DNA of 64,000 nt, from contig JBAGJY010000026.1 of the NCBI GenBank assembly GCA_037034305.1, positions 31,835 through 95,834 of the forward strand. The letters are read 5' to 3'. Under the pieces are notes generated by a model. That model did not search any database. It had not been told where the DNA came from and saw nothing but the letters and a program-made list of their open reading frames with translations. Within the stretch, counting starts at the first letter, position 1. The number at the start of each line of letters is the position of its first letter. Below, in pieces: positions 17,127 to 25,850 of the stretch. Origin of the DNA: Streptantibioticus_A sp037034305. GTDB taxonomy: Bacteria > Actinomycetota > Actinomycetes > Streptomycetales > Streptomycetaceae. The translations under genes and the position numbers were made by a program.

Positions 17127-17410
17127 CTGGCCCGGGCCTCGGGCGTCACGGCCGTCCTCGACACTGCCGCCGGGCCCTACCTGGACGGCGCCGCGACGCC
17201 GTCCGCGACGGCTTCGTCAGCGGCGGCACGCGCCGCAACCTCGAATGGGTCGCTCCGCACACGGACTTCGCACGCGTCGGCGAAACGGACTGGCTGCTGC
17301 TGGCCGACGCCCAGTCCTCCGGCGGGCTGCTGATCGCCGGTGAGATCCCCGGCGCGCCGGTGATCGGCGAACTGGTGCGGGCCGCCGATCACACACTCGT
17401 ACTTCGCTGA
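17127..17410 (+). pseudogene. selD: 3' remnant of selD (selenophosphate synthetase)
   Basis: SelD makes selenophosphate, the Se donor for SelA. The fragment opens in mid-protein with LARASGVTAVLDTAAGPYLD and shifts frame at 17190-17192. It continues with DGFVSGGTRRNLEWVAPHTD, LLLADAQSSGGLLIAGE and a normal C-terminus ending at TGA 17408-17410. The ATP-binding Gly-rich and active-site N-terminal two-thirds are absent. It joins directly to the tRNA-Sec half at 17126, the mark of a deletion between selC and selD. Confidence 0.87.
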
Positions 17411-17417
17411 CACCAGG

Positions 17418-18370
17418 TCAGGTGTGGGTGCCCGTCCGGTCGGTGATGTCCGCACGGCTGCGGTACGCGCGGACGAGTTCCACCGCGGCGGGGCCGCGCG
17501 GGCGCCGCCCGGGCCGGATGTCGCAGGCCAGCGCCTTCGTCTCCTGGATGTGCACGTTCGGGTCCAGGGACAGGTGGACCAGCTCGTTGGCCGCGTCGCC
17601 GGTGGTGTAGCCGTTCGGACCCCAGTGGTACGGCAAGCCGACCTGGTGCAGCGTGCGGCTCTGCACGGTCAGCGGCATCGTCCGCTCCGTCACGAGCACG
17701 CGCGCCTCGACCACGTTGCGGGCCGTCACCACCTCGGCCCAGCCGAGGTGGTCCAACGCGCGCTCGGCCGCCAGCTGCGGGGAGACCTCGCAGAACATCT
17801 CCAGCTGCAACTCGGCCAGGTACGGCAGCCAGCGCGTCATGCCGCCCGCCGTGTGGTGCTCGGTGAGGCGGTAGGCGGTCGCCTCGTACGGGAAGACTTC
17901 CGAGCCCGGCGCGCTGCCGCTCGGCTGGTACCGGTTGTAGGGGCGGGCGGGCAACAGATGCCGTACCGGATTGCGCTGCTGGTGGTAGAGCGGGTTGCCG
18001 AACGGCGAGTCCTGCGGCTCGTAGTGGGTGGGCAGCGGGCCGTCGGTGAGCCCCGCGGGACGAACAGCCAGCCCTTGCCGTCGGCCTGCATCACGAACGG
18101 GTCAGTGCCGCAGAGTGCTTCGGCGCCCTTGGCCTCGGCTGGCGGACCGTAGTCAGGCGGCTTTTCGGCGGGGAAGTCAGGGGTGTCGTGGCCGGTGCAG
18201 CGGGCCTGGTCGGCATCCCACCACACCAGGGCCTGCGCTCGCTCCACGGCCTGCCCTGCGGATCGGCCGAGGCGCGGTTGTACACGATGCGGTACCTCCA
18301 CGGCTGGACTCCTTCCGTCGAGGCGCGGGCGTTCGGTGCGTCGGCGTACGCCCCTCCACTCAACCGCCGC
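17418..18370 (-). pseudogene. 3' remnant of formate dehydrogenase alpha subunit (selenoenzyme family)
   Basis: C-terminal molybdopterin-dinucleotide domain of an FdnG/FdhA-like formate dehydrogenase. Recognisable segments include YRIVYNRASADPQGRPWSE, DPFVMQADGKGWLF, YRLTEHHTAGGM, PEMFCEVSP-like QLEMFCEVSP, LPYHWGPNGYTTGDAANE and DPNVHIQE. There are frameshifts near 18236 (WSER to QALVWW) and near 18058, where one base seems lost in a C/G run before LTDGPLPTHYEP. The 5' three-quarters, including the Fe-S and Sec/Cys active-site region, is absent; homology fades near 18370. Formate dehydrogenase is the usual selenoprotein beside actinobacterial sel genes. Confidence 0.87.
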
Positions 18371-18477
18371 AACCCCCGCCCCGCGAACCGGGAGCGCCGC
18401 TGGCTGAGCCGAGTGGGCGGCACGGTACCCACGGAAAATGCCTGGCACCCACTGGATCCCGACGACTACGGTCGTCG

Positions 18478-18834
18478 GTGAGCACTCGCACCTTCCGCAT
18501 CACCGTTCGCGGTGTCTTCGACGGCCTCAGCGCTGACCAGCGCGCCGAACTCCTGGCCCGTGCCCCGGAGCACGACGTACTGCACGCGGCCTTCACCCCT
18601 CAGGGTCATCTCAGCTACGAACTCGCCGCCCGGCCCGCCTTCACCTTCCGATACCTGGACTCGGGAGAGGCGCAGGAGGACGTCCTGGCGGCAACCGAAC
18701 ACGCCGAGCAGGCGGCACGGGGCTGGCTGACCGAGCGCGGCTACGGCTACAAGAACCTCAGGTGCAACGCCGAGGATCTCTCCCAGGCACCCCTCGGCAA
18801 GCGGCAACGCCGCGCCGCCGCCCACAACGGCTGA
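18478..18834 (+). CDS. DUF6204-family protein
   Basis: Soluble 118-residue protein of a Streptomyces family without assigned function. It begins GTG with STRTFRITVRGVFDGLSADQ and ends with the conserved YGYKNLRCNAEDLSQ then PLGKRQRRAAA. There is no signal or membrane segment. GTG 18478 is chosen because upstream codons overlap the formate dehydrogenase relic and carry no family similarity. No ribosome site is seen, so it may be leaderless. It is the first intact gene after the selenocysteine relic. Confidence 0.82.
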   Translation: MSTRTFRITVRGVFDGLSADQRAELLARAPEHDVLHAAFTPQGHLSYELAARPAFTFRYLDSGEAQEDVLAATEHAEQAARGWLTERGYGYKNLRCNAEDLSQAPLGKRQRRAAAHNG

Positions 18835-18944
18835 TCCCGCGACGCGCACGGCCGCGTCAAGAACGCGGATGGCGCCCATCAGCACCGCGACGACGAGCCA
18901 GGTGCGCGGTCGTGCGCCTGGCCACCGGCGTATGACTCGGCCCG

Positions 18945-18970
18945 GCCGGTGGGTCTTCGCCCACACCGGC
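18945..18970. terminator. Hairpin between DUF6204 gene and hydrolase remnant
   Basis: GCCGGTGGG pairs with CCCACACCGGC (2-base bulge) around TCTTCG. It lies 110 bp after the DUF6204 stop, between convergent genes. Confidence 0.45.
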
Positions 18971-19048
18971 GGGCCGGTTGCGCCGCGCCCGGCGGATCGG
19001 CCGACCGCGAAGCTACGGGCCGTCACCGGCACGGAACGGCCGACTGCC

Positions 19049-19573
19049 TCAGGCGGTAGGACGCGGAAGTCGCGCGGTGTCCGGGGTCCCGATGAACCGC
19101 AGGATGCGGTTGTTGACGTATTCCGGGTGCTCTATGGAAGGGCCGTGCCCGCTGCCGGTGACCACTTCGACGTCCACGTTCGGCATGAGGCGTTGCGCCC
19201 GGTCGCGGGTCGGCTCGGCGTGGAGCAATGGGCTGCGGTCGCCGATCATGAACAGAATCGGTGTGCTTATGGCGCTGAGTTCCTCGTCGCTCATGGGCAG
19301 TGGGGCGGGGCGGCGCACCCGGTAGGTGCGGGCGCCCAGCAGTATGGAGCGCTTCAACTCCGGGCGGTCCAGGACCGGGTTGGAGAGCCTGGCGGACAGG
19401 TTGGGGAACAGGCGGCGCGGCAGCAGCCCTGCCAGGCCGTTGACGACTAACCAGGTGTAGAAGCGGGCGCCGACCTTCTCGAAGCCGCCCGGGTCGAGCA
19501 GCGTCGAGGTGAACACGCGACGGGGCGAGCGGAGCGTCTCGGCCACGCGTCGGGCCCTGGGCGCGACTCACGG
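19049..19573 (-). pseudogene. 5'-truncated alpha/beta hydrolase
   Basis: Reads as the C-terminal half of an alpha/beta-fold hydrolase: LDPGGFEKVGARFYTWLVVN after the nucleophile strand, the cap region, the acid-bearing strand TPILFMIGDRSPLLH and the catalytic His in GSGHGPSIEHPEYVN. The N-terminal half with the GxSxG nucleophile is missing. An in-frame TGA lies 27 bp before the apparent GTG start at 19546, and no matching hydrolase sequence continues upstream in another frame. It is followed upstream by a tetR gene on the same strand that perhaps once controlled it. Confidence 0.7.
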
Positions 19574-19658
19574 CGCGGGCTTGGCCGCCGGTGCGGATCG
19601 ACGCCAGCGCGATGTCGGCAGCGGCGAGTGACTGGAGCGGCTGGCGTGGCGACGGGGG

Positions 19659-20231
19659 TCAGCCTCGCGGCACGGGGGAGGCGAGGGCGGTCGCTACGAG
19701 CCGGTGTGCGTACGAGGTCGTCAACTCATGCGGCCGGAACAGGATGCGGTACATGATCGGTGCGACGACCTGGTCCAGGAGCGTCTCGACAGGGGGAGCG
19801 CTCTCGCCCCGCTCGGCGGCACGGTCGAGGATCACCTCGATCTGGTCCGCCGCGTACTGCGAGCACTGGCCGAGGTTTCCGCTCTGCGGGTCCCCGAGCA
19901 GCGCGTCGCGGATGTAGGCGCGACCGGGCGGGGAGGTCATCTCCTCCAGGAACTGCTCGGCCCACGACTCCAGGTCAGTGCGCAGGCCGCCGTGGTCCGC
20001 CGGTGGCTCCTCGGGACGCAGCCGCTCGATGGCCACGTCGGAGAGCAGTTCCTGGAGGCCGCCCCAGCGCCGGTAGATCGTCGACGGGGTGACGCCCGCG
20101 CGGGCCGCGACCAGCGGCACGGTCAGCGCCGCACGGCCCCGCTCGGCCTCCAGTTCTCGCACGGCGGTGTGCACGGCCTGCTGGACGCGGGCACTGCGTC
20201 CACCGGGGCGGCTCATGCTGCGAGGGCTCAT
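19659..20231 (-). CDS. TetR-family regulator
   Basis: A 190-residue repressor with a helix-turn-helix in LVAARAGVTPSTIYRRWGGL (about residues 40-59) and a C-terminal helical domain of the AcrR-like type with QYAADQIEVILDRAAERGE. ATG 20231 precedes SPRSMSRPGG, with a second in-frame ATG five codons on. It is divergent from a metallo-beta-lactamase-fold gene, with three related motifs in the gap, so it probably represses both itself and that gene. Confidence 0.9.
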   Translation of the reverse strand: MSPRSMSRPGGRSARVQQAVHTAVRELEAERGRAALTVPLVAARAGVTPSTIYRRWGGLQELLSDVAIERLRPEEPPADHGGLRTDLESWAEQFLEEMTSPPGRAYIRDALLGDPQSGNLGQCSQYAADQIEVILDRAAERGESAPPVETLLDQVVAPIMYRILFRPHELTTSYAHRLVATALASPVPRG

Positions 20232-20240
20232 ACCGACATG

Positions 20241-20364
20241 TTAAAGCGAATCCGTTGCTTCTAGACCGGGGGTGAGCGTCAGACTCAGCCCGTTAAAGCT
20301 AAGTGTTTGCGTTAGTGGCGCCTGTGGGAGTACCGTTGAGATTAACGCAAACGCTTAGCTTTAG
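20241..20364. promoter_or_regulatory. Long inverted repeat plus third copy in the tetR/MBL divergent promoter
   Basis: Two 22-base arms (20293-20314 and 20343-20364) are inverted copies with 20 of 22 positions matching, separated by 28 bp. Key cores are AAGCTAAGTGTTTGC on the left and its counterpart AAGCTAAGCGTTTGC read from the other strand. A third, shorter relative at 20241-20260 (TTAAAGCGAATCCGTTGCTT) abuts the tetR start. The shared pattern is AAGC, about 9 bases, GC(G)TT. They are likely TetR binding sites: one for autoregulation, two for the MBL gene. Confidence 0.7.
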
Positions 20365-20426
20365 CTGGTTCGCTCTCTGTCGGCACGCCGCGAGCGAGGG
20401 CATCGACAACAGGAAGGAGTGCTCGA

Positions 20427-21332
20427 ATGTGCAGCGCATCGGCCTCCCCGGCCAACCCGGCGGCTTCGTCCTGGACGGTGGGCGACATCACCGTCCAGCG
20501 CATCGACGAGATCCGGTTCCCGTCGCAGACCGCGCCCTGGCTGCTGCCCGCGGCCACCCCGGACGTGGCGGCCCAAGCGCCGTGGCTGCGACCCGACTTC
20601 GCCGACAGTGCGGGAACCCTGCATCTGGACAGCCACAGCTTCGCCGTCTCGGTCCAGGGCCTGCGGGTCCTCGTCGACACCGGCGTGGGCAACGGCAAGA
20701 CGCGGCAGAATCCGGCATGGCACAACCTGAACAGCGACTACCTCACGCGCCTCGCCGCCGTCGGCTTCACCCCGCAGAACGTGGACGTCGTGATCCTCAC
20801 GCACCTGCACGCCGACCACGTGGGGTGGAACACCCGTGCCGTCGGCGGCACTTGGGAGCCCACCTTTGGCAACGCCCGGTACGTGACGGCCCGAACGGAG
20901 TGGGACTACTGGGCGGGCGTGGACATGGACGAAGCCCGGCAGCAGATGTTCCGGGACTCCGTCCATCCCGTGCGCGACGCCGGATTGCTCGAACTCGCCG
21001 ACGTTCCCGACGAGGGCACCGAGATCGTGCCGGGCGTCCGCCTGCTCCCCACTCCCGGCCATACGCCCGGCCACATGGCGGTGGAACTGCGCAGCGGTAC
21101 CGCCTCGGCCCTGATCACCGGTGACTGCATCCACCACCCCGTCCAAATCCACGATCCCGCCATCGGGAGCTGCGTGGACACCGACGCCGAACAGGCGGCT
21201 CGCACCCGACGCCGCCTGCTCGCCGAACTCGCGGGCACTGAAACGCTGTTGTTGGGCACACACTTTCCCGCGCCCACCGGCGGTCTGGTGATATCAGAGG
21301 GCGACTCCTACCGCCTGGTGCGCGTGCCGTGA
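20427..21332 (+). CDS. Metallo-beta-lactamase-fold hydrolase
   Basis: A 301-residue cytoplasmic dinuclear-zinc hydrolase. The HLHADH motif (residues 126-131), GHTPGH, the bridging Asp in GDCIHHP and the last His in GTHFPAP are all present, so the metal site is complete. The overall layout resembles quorum-quenching lactonase or AidC/YtnP-like MBL enzymes rather than true beta-lactamases. AGGAAGGAG gives a strong ribosome site 7 bases before ATG 20427. Expression is probably under the divergent TetR. The substrate (lactone, ester or phosphodiester) is not deducible. Confidence 0.88.
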   Translation: MCSASASPANPAASSWTVGDITVQRIDEIRFPSQTAPWLLPAATPDVAAQAPWLRPDFADSAGTLHLDSHSFAVSVQGLRVLVDTGVGNGKTRQNPAWHNLNSDYLTRLAAVGFTPQNVDVVILTHLHADHVGWNTRAVGGTWEPTFGNARYVTARTEWDYWAGVDMDEARQQMFRDSVHPVRDAGLLELADVPDEGTEIVPGVRLLPTPGHTPGHMAVELRSGTASALITGDCIHHPVQIHDPAIGSCVDTDAEQAARTRRRLLAELAGTETLLLGTHFPAPTGGLVISEGDSYRLVRVP

Positions 21333-21482
21333 GGCGGACGGTCAGCGGCACCGGGCGGTGCGCAGGAGTCGAGAAGGCGATGCGCCGGGTGTCACCGGCC
21401 AGTTGAGGCTGTGCGACGGCAGCCGCGACATCGAGGCACTGCCCGAGGTGAGTCTTCGACAGGCACCGGATCGGCGCGACGA

Positions 21483-21508
21483 GCCGGGTCCGAAGAGACG
21501 CACCCGGC
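21483..21508 (-). terminator. Hairpin downstream of narK
   Basis: GCCGGGT and ACCCGGC form a 7-bp perfect stem with a 12-base loop, 13 bp beyond the narK stop on the minus strand, at the end of the nitrate operon. Confidence 0.5.
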
Positions 21509-21520
21509 CCCGCATACGGT

Positions 21521-22900
21521 TCAGGCCGTGTCCACCGCGGGGGCGGCGGGGGAGCGAGCGGGCTGACGACGGCAGTAGACGACCCATGTGACGGCCATGC
21601 ACAGCGCATAGCAGGCGAGGAAGACCAGATAGGCGGCGTTGCCGTTGTGCGAGGTCTGGAAGGAGTGCCGCAGGGCGATGTTCACCAGCACACCGCCGAG
21701 CGCCCCGATCGCCCCGGCCAGACCGATCACCGCGGTGGCGTGGCGGCGGGCGGTGCGCTCCGCCTGTTCGGGGTCGGCGCCGGTCGCCGTCGCGGCACGG
21801 GCCCGGTCGTGGAAGATAAGGGGGATCATCTTGTAGGTCGAGCCGTTGCCGACGCCACTCAGTACGAACAGCGCGATGAATCCGGCGACGAACAGACCCA
21901 ACGAGCCCTGGCGCGAGGCGAACAGCACGGTCAGCGCCCCCACCGCCATGGCGGCGAAGTTCCACAGCGTGACCCGCGCACCACCCCAGCGGTCCGCCAT
22001 CGCGCCGCCGAGCGGCCGAGCCAACGAGCCGAGCAGCGGGCCCAGGAACGTCAGGTACGCCACCTTGACGGGGGTGTCGAAGTCATGCTGGAACTGCACC
22101 TGCAACACCTGGCCGAAGGCGAACCCGAAACCGATGAACGATCCGAACGTGCCGATGTAGAGCAGCGAGACCACCCAGGTGTGAACGTCCCCGGCCACCT
22201 CGCGCAGTGCGCCCCGGTCGTCACGCCGGACGTGGAGGTTGTCCATGCGCAGCGCGGCGCCGAGCGCCGCAAGGACGATCAGCGGGATGTAGACCAACGG
22301 CAGCAGCCGGGGATGCGCGGCGCCCGCGGTGGCCAGGATCAGCAGGCCCACCAACTGGACGGCGGCCACACCGAGGTTGCCCCCACCCGCGTTGATACCC
22401 AAGGCCCGGCCCTTGAGCCGCTGCGGGTAGAAGGCGTTGATGTTCGCCATCGACGAGGCGAAGTTGCCGCCGCCCACCCCGGCCACCGCCGCCACCGCGA
22501 GCAGGACGCCGTACGAGACACCGGGCCGCAGCACGATACCCGCCAGCACGGTCGGCACCAGAAGCAACAGGGCGCTGAATACCGTCCAGTTGCGGCCGCC
22601 GAAGACCGACACCGCGAAGGTGTACGGCAGTCGCAGCACCGCCCCGACCGCGGTGGGCACCGCGGTGAGCACGAACTTGCCCGCCGGGTCGATGCCGTAC
22701 CTCGGTCCGAGGAACAGCACCAGCACCGACCACAGGCTCCACACCGAGAAGCCGATGTGCTCGGCGAGTACGGAGAAGACCAGGTTGCGGCGCGCCACCC
22801 CGGCCCCGGTGTGCTCCCAGAAGACGGGATCCTCGGGTCGCCAGTCCTCAAGGCTGGGAGTCCGCGCGGCCCCTGCCGTGGTGCGGGTCAGCGCGCTCAC
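21521..22900 (-). CDS. narK: NarK-type nitrate/nitrite transporter
   Basis: MFS transporter of 459 residues with about 12 membrane segments that brings nitrate in or moves nitrite across the membrane. The GVGGGNFASSMANINAFYP segment near residue 150 and INAGGGNLGVAAVQ are nitrate signature-type motifs of the NNP family. The GTG start at 22900 overlaps the nirD stop by 4 bp. Last gene of the nasA-nirBD operon, giving one transcript for uptake and reduction. Confidence 0.93.
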   Translation of the reverse strand: MSALTRTTAGAARTPSLEDWRPEDPVFWEHTGAGVARRNLVFSVLAEHIGFSVWSLWSVLVLFLGPRYGIDPAGKFVLTAVPTAVGAVLRLPYTFAVSVFGGRNWTVFSALLLLVPTVLAGIVLRPGVSYGVLLAVAAVAGVGGGNFASSMANINAFYPQRLKGRALGINAGGGNLGVAAVQLVGLLILATAGAAHPRLLPLVYIPLIVLAALGAALRMDNLHVRRDDRGALREVAGDVHTWVVSLLYIGTFGSFIGFGFAFGQVLQVQFQHDFDTPVKVAYLTFLGPLLGSLARPLGGAMADRWGGARVTLWNFAAMAVGALTVLFASRQGSLGLFVAGFIALFVLSGVGNGSTYKMIPLIFHDRARAATATGADPEQAERTARRHATAVIGLAGAIGALGGVLVNIALRHSFQTSHNGNAAYLVFLACYALCMAVTWVVYCRRQPARSPAAPAVDTA

Positions 22901-23277
22901 GCGATCACCCGCACCGGCCAGACGGGCAGTCGCGCGGCGCTGCCGTCGGGGGCAGTGGCCTCGTCCAGGCACTCTCCGGTGCGCAGGTCGAAGGCCTGCT
23001 TGTACATGGGTGACAGGACGACGGCCCTGTCCCCCCGGCTGCCCAGGATGCCGCGGGCGATCACCGCGGCGCGGCTGAACGGATCGGTGTTGCCGACCGC
23101 GTACAGCTGGCCTGACCGGTCACGGAACAGCGCCACCTGTTCGGCGCCGACCAGGGCGGTCACCCCGCGGCCCGGTGTCAGCTGGCCGTAGTGGCACACC
23201 GGTGTCCACCGGCCGTCGCGTTCGATCTCGACCACGGCTGTCGCGGCGGGGATGTGCGTTTCCATTGTCGCGGTCAT
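22897..23277 (-). CDS. nirD: Nitrite reductase (NADH) small subunit
   Basis: A 126-residue Rieske-fold partner of NirB in the assimilatory nitrite reductase. WTPVCHYGQLTPGRGVTALV, the central VALFRDRSGQLYAVGNTDPF and the C-terminal SPMYKQAFDLRTGECL match NirD. As usual for this subfamily it lacks the full Cys/His Rieske ligands. Its ATG overlaps the nirB stop by 4 bp and its stop overlaps the narK start by 4 bp. Confidence 0.94.
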   Translation of the reverse strand: MTATMETHIPAATAVVEIERDGRWTPVCHYGQLTPGRGVTALVGAEQVALFRDRSGQLYAVGNTDPFSRAAVIARGILGSRGDRAVVLSPMYKQAFDLRTGECLDEATAPDGSAARLPVWPVRVIA

Positions 23278-25850
23278 CGGGTGCGTACCTCCAGTTGCGG
23301 ACCGGCGACCAGGGCCGGTACAGGGTGCCCGCCGCCCTCCTCGGGGCGGGCCGGTCGGATCTGGTCCCGCTCGGGGACGAAGCGCACGGTGGGATCGGGC
23401 GTGCCGGGCGCGTTGACGAAGGAGACGAAGCGCTGGACGCGCTCGGGGTCAGCGAGGGTGGCCGCCCACTCGTCCTGGTACGTCTCGACATGGCGGGCCA
23501 TCAGCTCGTCGAGGTCGGCGCAGATGCCGAGGGAGTCGTCCATGACCACCGCACGCAGATGGTCCAGGCCGCCTTCCAGTCGCTCTATCCACGGCGCGGT
23601 GCGTTCCAGCCGGTCCGCGGTGCGGATGTAGAACATCAAGAAGCGGTCGATGGTACGGATCAGCGTCTCGTGGTCGAGGTCCGCGGCGAGCAGGTCGGCG
23701 TGCCGCGGGGTCATGCCGCCGTTGCCGCCCACGTACAGGTTCCATCCCTCGGCGGTGGCGATGACCCCGAAGTCCTTGCCCTGGGCCTCCGCGCACTCCC
23801 GGGCGCAGCCGGAGACGGCCGCCTTGAGCTTGTGAGGGGAACGCAGGCCCCGGTAGCGCAGTTCGAGTTCGATGGCGAGGGCCACCGAGTCCTGCACCCC
23901 GTAGCGGCACCACGTCTGCCCCACGCAGGACTTCACGGTGCGCAGCGCCTTGCCGTAGGCGTGTCCCGACTCGAATCCGGCGTCCACCAACCGCTGCCAG
24001 ATCTGCGGGAGTTGGTCCACGCGGGCGCCGAACATGTCGATCCGCTGACCGCCGGTGATCTTGGTGTAGAGGCCGAAGTCCCGGGCGATCTCACCGATGG
24101 TGATCAGTCCGTCTGGCGTGATCTCGCCGCCGGGGATGCGGGGGACCACCGAGTAGGAGCCGTTGCGTTGCAGGTTGGCGAGGTGGTGGTCGTTGGTGTC
24201 CTGGAGCGCGGCCTGTTCGCCGTCGAGCACGTAGCCGTTGCCGAGGGAGGCGAGGATCGAGGCGACGGCAGGCTTGCAGATGTCGCAGCCCTCGCCCGTG
24301 CCGTGCTCGTCGATGAGCCGGGAGAAGCCGGTGATGCCCTTGACCCGGACGATCTCGTAGAGTTCGGCCCGGGTGTGGGCGAAGTGCTCACACAGTCCAC
24401 GCGTCAACTCCACGCCGCTGGCGGCCAGTTCGTCGTCGACGATCCCGCTGACGAGCTTGACGCAGCTTCCGCAGCCGGTACCGGCCTTGGTGCACGCCTT
24501 CACCTCGCGCAGACTGGTGCACCCCTGGTCGCTGACGGCCGCGCGGATCGCCGCCTTGCTCACGTTGTGGCACGAGCAGACCAGCGCCTCGTCGGGGAGC
24601 GCGGCGCCGCCCACGGCACCGGAGCCGACGGCGGAGGCGGGCAGCAGCAGTTGCTCGGGCGGCGCGGGCAGCGGACGCCCGCTGGCGGCGAGCGGCCGCA
24701 GCACGCTGTACGCCTCGGCGTCGCCGACCAGGACACCGCCGAGCAGGGCGCCGTCCTCGGCCATGACGAGCTTCTTGTAGACCCCCGCCCTGGTGTCCGT
24801 GTACACCACGTCGAGCGCCCCGGGCGCGGTGCCGTGCGCGTCGCCGAAGCTTGCCACGTCCACGCCGAGCAACTTGAGCTTGGTGGAGGTGTCGCCGCCG
24901 GTGAACGACCCCGAGCCGCCGGTGAGTTCGAGGGCGGCCGCCTCCGCCATGGCGTAGCCGGGGGCGACCAGCCCGTACACCCGCCCGTCAGCGGCCTGGG
25001 CGCACTCGCCGATCGCCCAGATGTGCGGGTCGCTGGTGCGGCACCGCTCGTCCACGGTGATGCCGCCGCGTTCGCCCACCGCCAGACCGCACTCCCGGGC
25101 GAGTTGGTCGCGCGGCCGTACACCGGCGGAGAACACCACCAGATCGACGGCGAGTTCGGTGCCGTCGGACAGTGCCATGGTGCGCACACCGCCGTCGTCG
25201 TCGGTACCGATCGCCTGGGTGCCCGCGCCGGTGTGCACGATCACCCCCAGCTCCTCGATCTTGCGGCGCAGCGCGGCTCCGCCGCCGTCGTCCACCTGGA
25301 TCGCCATCAGCCGGGGCGCGAACTCGACCACGTGCGTTTGCAGTTCCATCGCGCGCAGCGCGCCCGCCGCCTCCAGACCCAGCAGTCCGCCGCCGACCAC
25401 CGCGCCCACCCGGGCGGTGGCCGCCGCCTCCTTGATCCCGGCCAGATCATCGATGGTGCGGTACACATGGCAGCCCCGCGCGTCATGGCCGGGCACCGGT
25501 GGCACGAACGGGTACGAGCCGGTGGCCAGCACCAGCGCGTCGTAGCCGACCATCCGCCCGGAGCGGGTGGTGACGGTGCGCCGTTCGCGGTCCACGGCCA
25601 CCGCGGGGTCGCCGAGCGTCAGGTCGATGCCGTGCTCGTCGACGAAGGAGTCGGGGCACATCGACAACTCCTCGGCCGTGGTCCCGGAGAACCACGACGT
25701 CAGATGCACCCGGTCGTAGGCGGGGCGCGGCTCCTCGGCGAGCACGGTGATCCGCCAGTCCCACGCGGCGCCCTGCTGGGCGAGGAACACCTCCAGGAAT
25801 CGCTGTCCGACCATGCCGTGGCCGACGAGCACCAGGTCCTTCTTCACCAT
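23274..25850 (-). CDS. nirB: Nitrite reductase (NADH) large subunit
   Basis: Cytoplasmic siroheme enzyme of 858 residues reducing nitrite to ammonium with NAD(P)H. The FAD/NAD domain starts LVLVGHGMVGQRFLEVF. A BFD-type [2Fe-2S] domain with CSCHN (about residue 423) and CTKAGTGCGSC follows. The siroheme/[4Fe-4S] domain has CVGQTWC (about 640) and CARECAEAQG (about 679) as cluster ligands, with NLYVGGNGG. All redox ligands are intact. ATG at 25850 overlaps the upstream oxidoreductase stop. Siroheme is likely supplied by the CbiX-type chelatase divergent in this cluster. Confidence 0.96.
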   Translation of the reverse strand: MVKKDLVLVGHGMVGQRFLEVFLAQQGAAWDWRITVLAEEPRPAYDRVHLTSWFSGTTAEELSMCPDSFVDEHGIDLTLGDPAVAVDRERRTVTTRSGRMVGYDALVLATGSYPFVPPVPGHDARGCHVYRTIDDLAGIKEAAATARVGAVVGGGLLGLEAAGALRAMELQTHVVEFAPRLMAIQVDDGGGAALRRKIEELGVIVHTGAGTQAIGTDDDGGVRTMALSDGTELAVDLVVFSAGVRPRDQLARECGLAVGERGGITVDERCRTSDPHIWAIGECAQAADGRVYGLVAPGYAMAEAAALELTGGSGSFTGGDTSTKLKLLGVDVASFGDAHGTAPGALDVVYTDTRAGVYKKLVMAEDGALLGGVLVGDAEAYSVLRPLAASGRPLPAPPEQLLLPASAVGSGAVGGAALPDEALVCSCHNVSKAAIRAAVSDQGCTSLREVKACTKAGTGCGSCVKLVSGIVDDELAASGVELTRGLCEHFAHTRAELYEIVRVKGITGFSRLIDEHGTGEGCDICKPAVASILASLGNGYVLDGEQAALQDTNDHHLANLQRNGSYSVVPRIPGGEITPDGLITIGEIARDFGLYTKITGGQRIDMFGARVDQLPQIWQRLVDAGFESGHAYGKALRTVKSCVGQTWCRYGVQDSVALAIELELRYRGLRSPHKLKAAVSGCARECAEAQGKDFGVIATAEGWNLYVGGNGGMTPRHADLLAADLDHETLIRTIDRFLMFYIRTADRLERTAPWIERLEGGLDHLRAVVMDDSLGICADLDELMARHVETYQDEWAATLADPERVQRFVSFVNAPGTPDPTVRFVPERDQIRPARPEEGGGHPVPALVAGPQLEVRTR

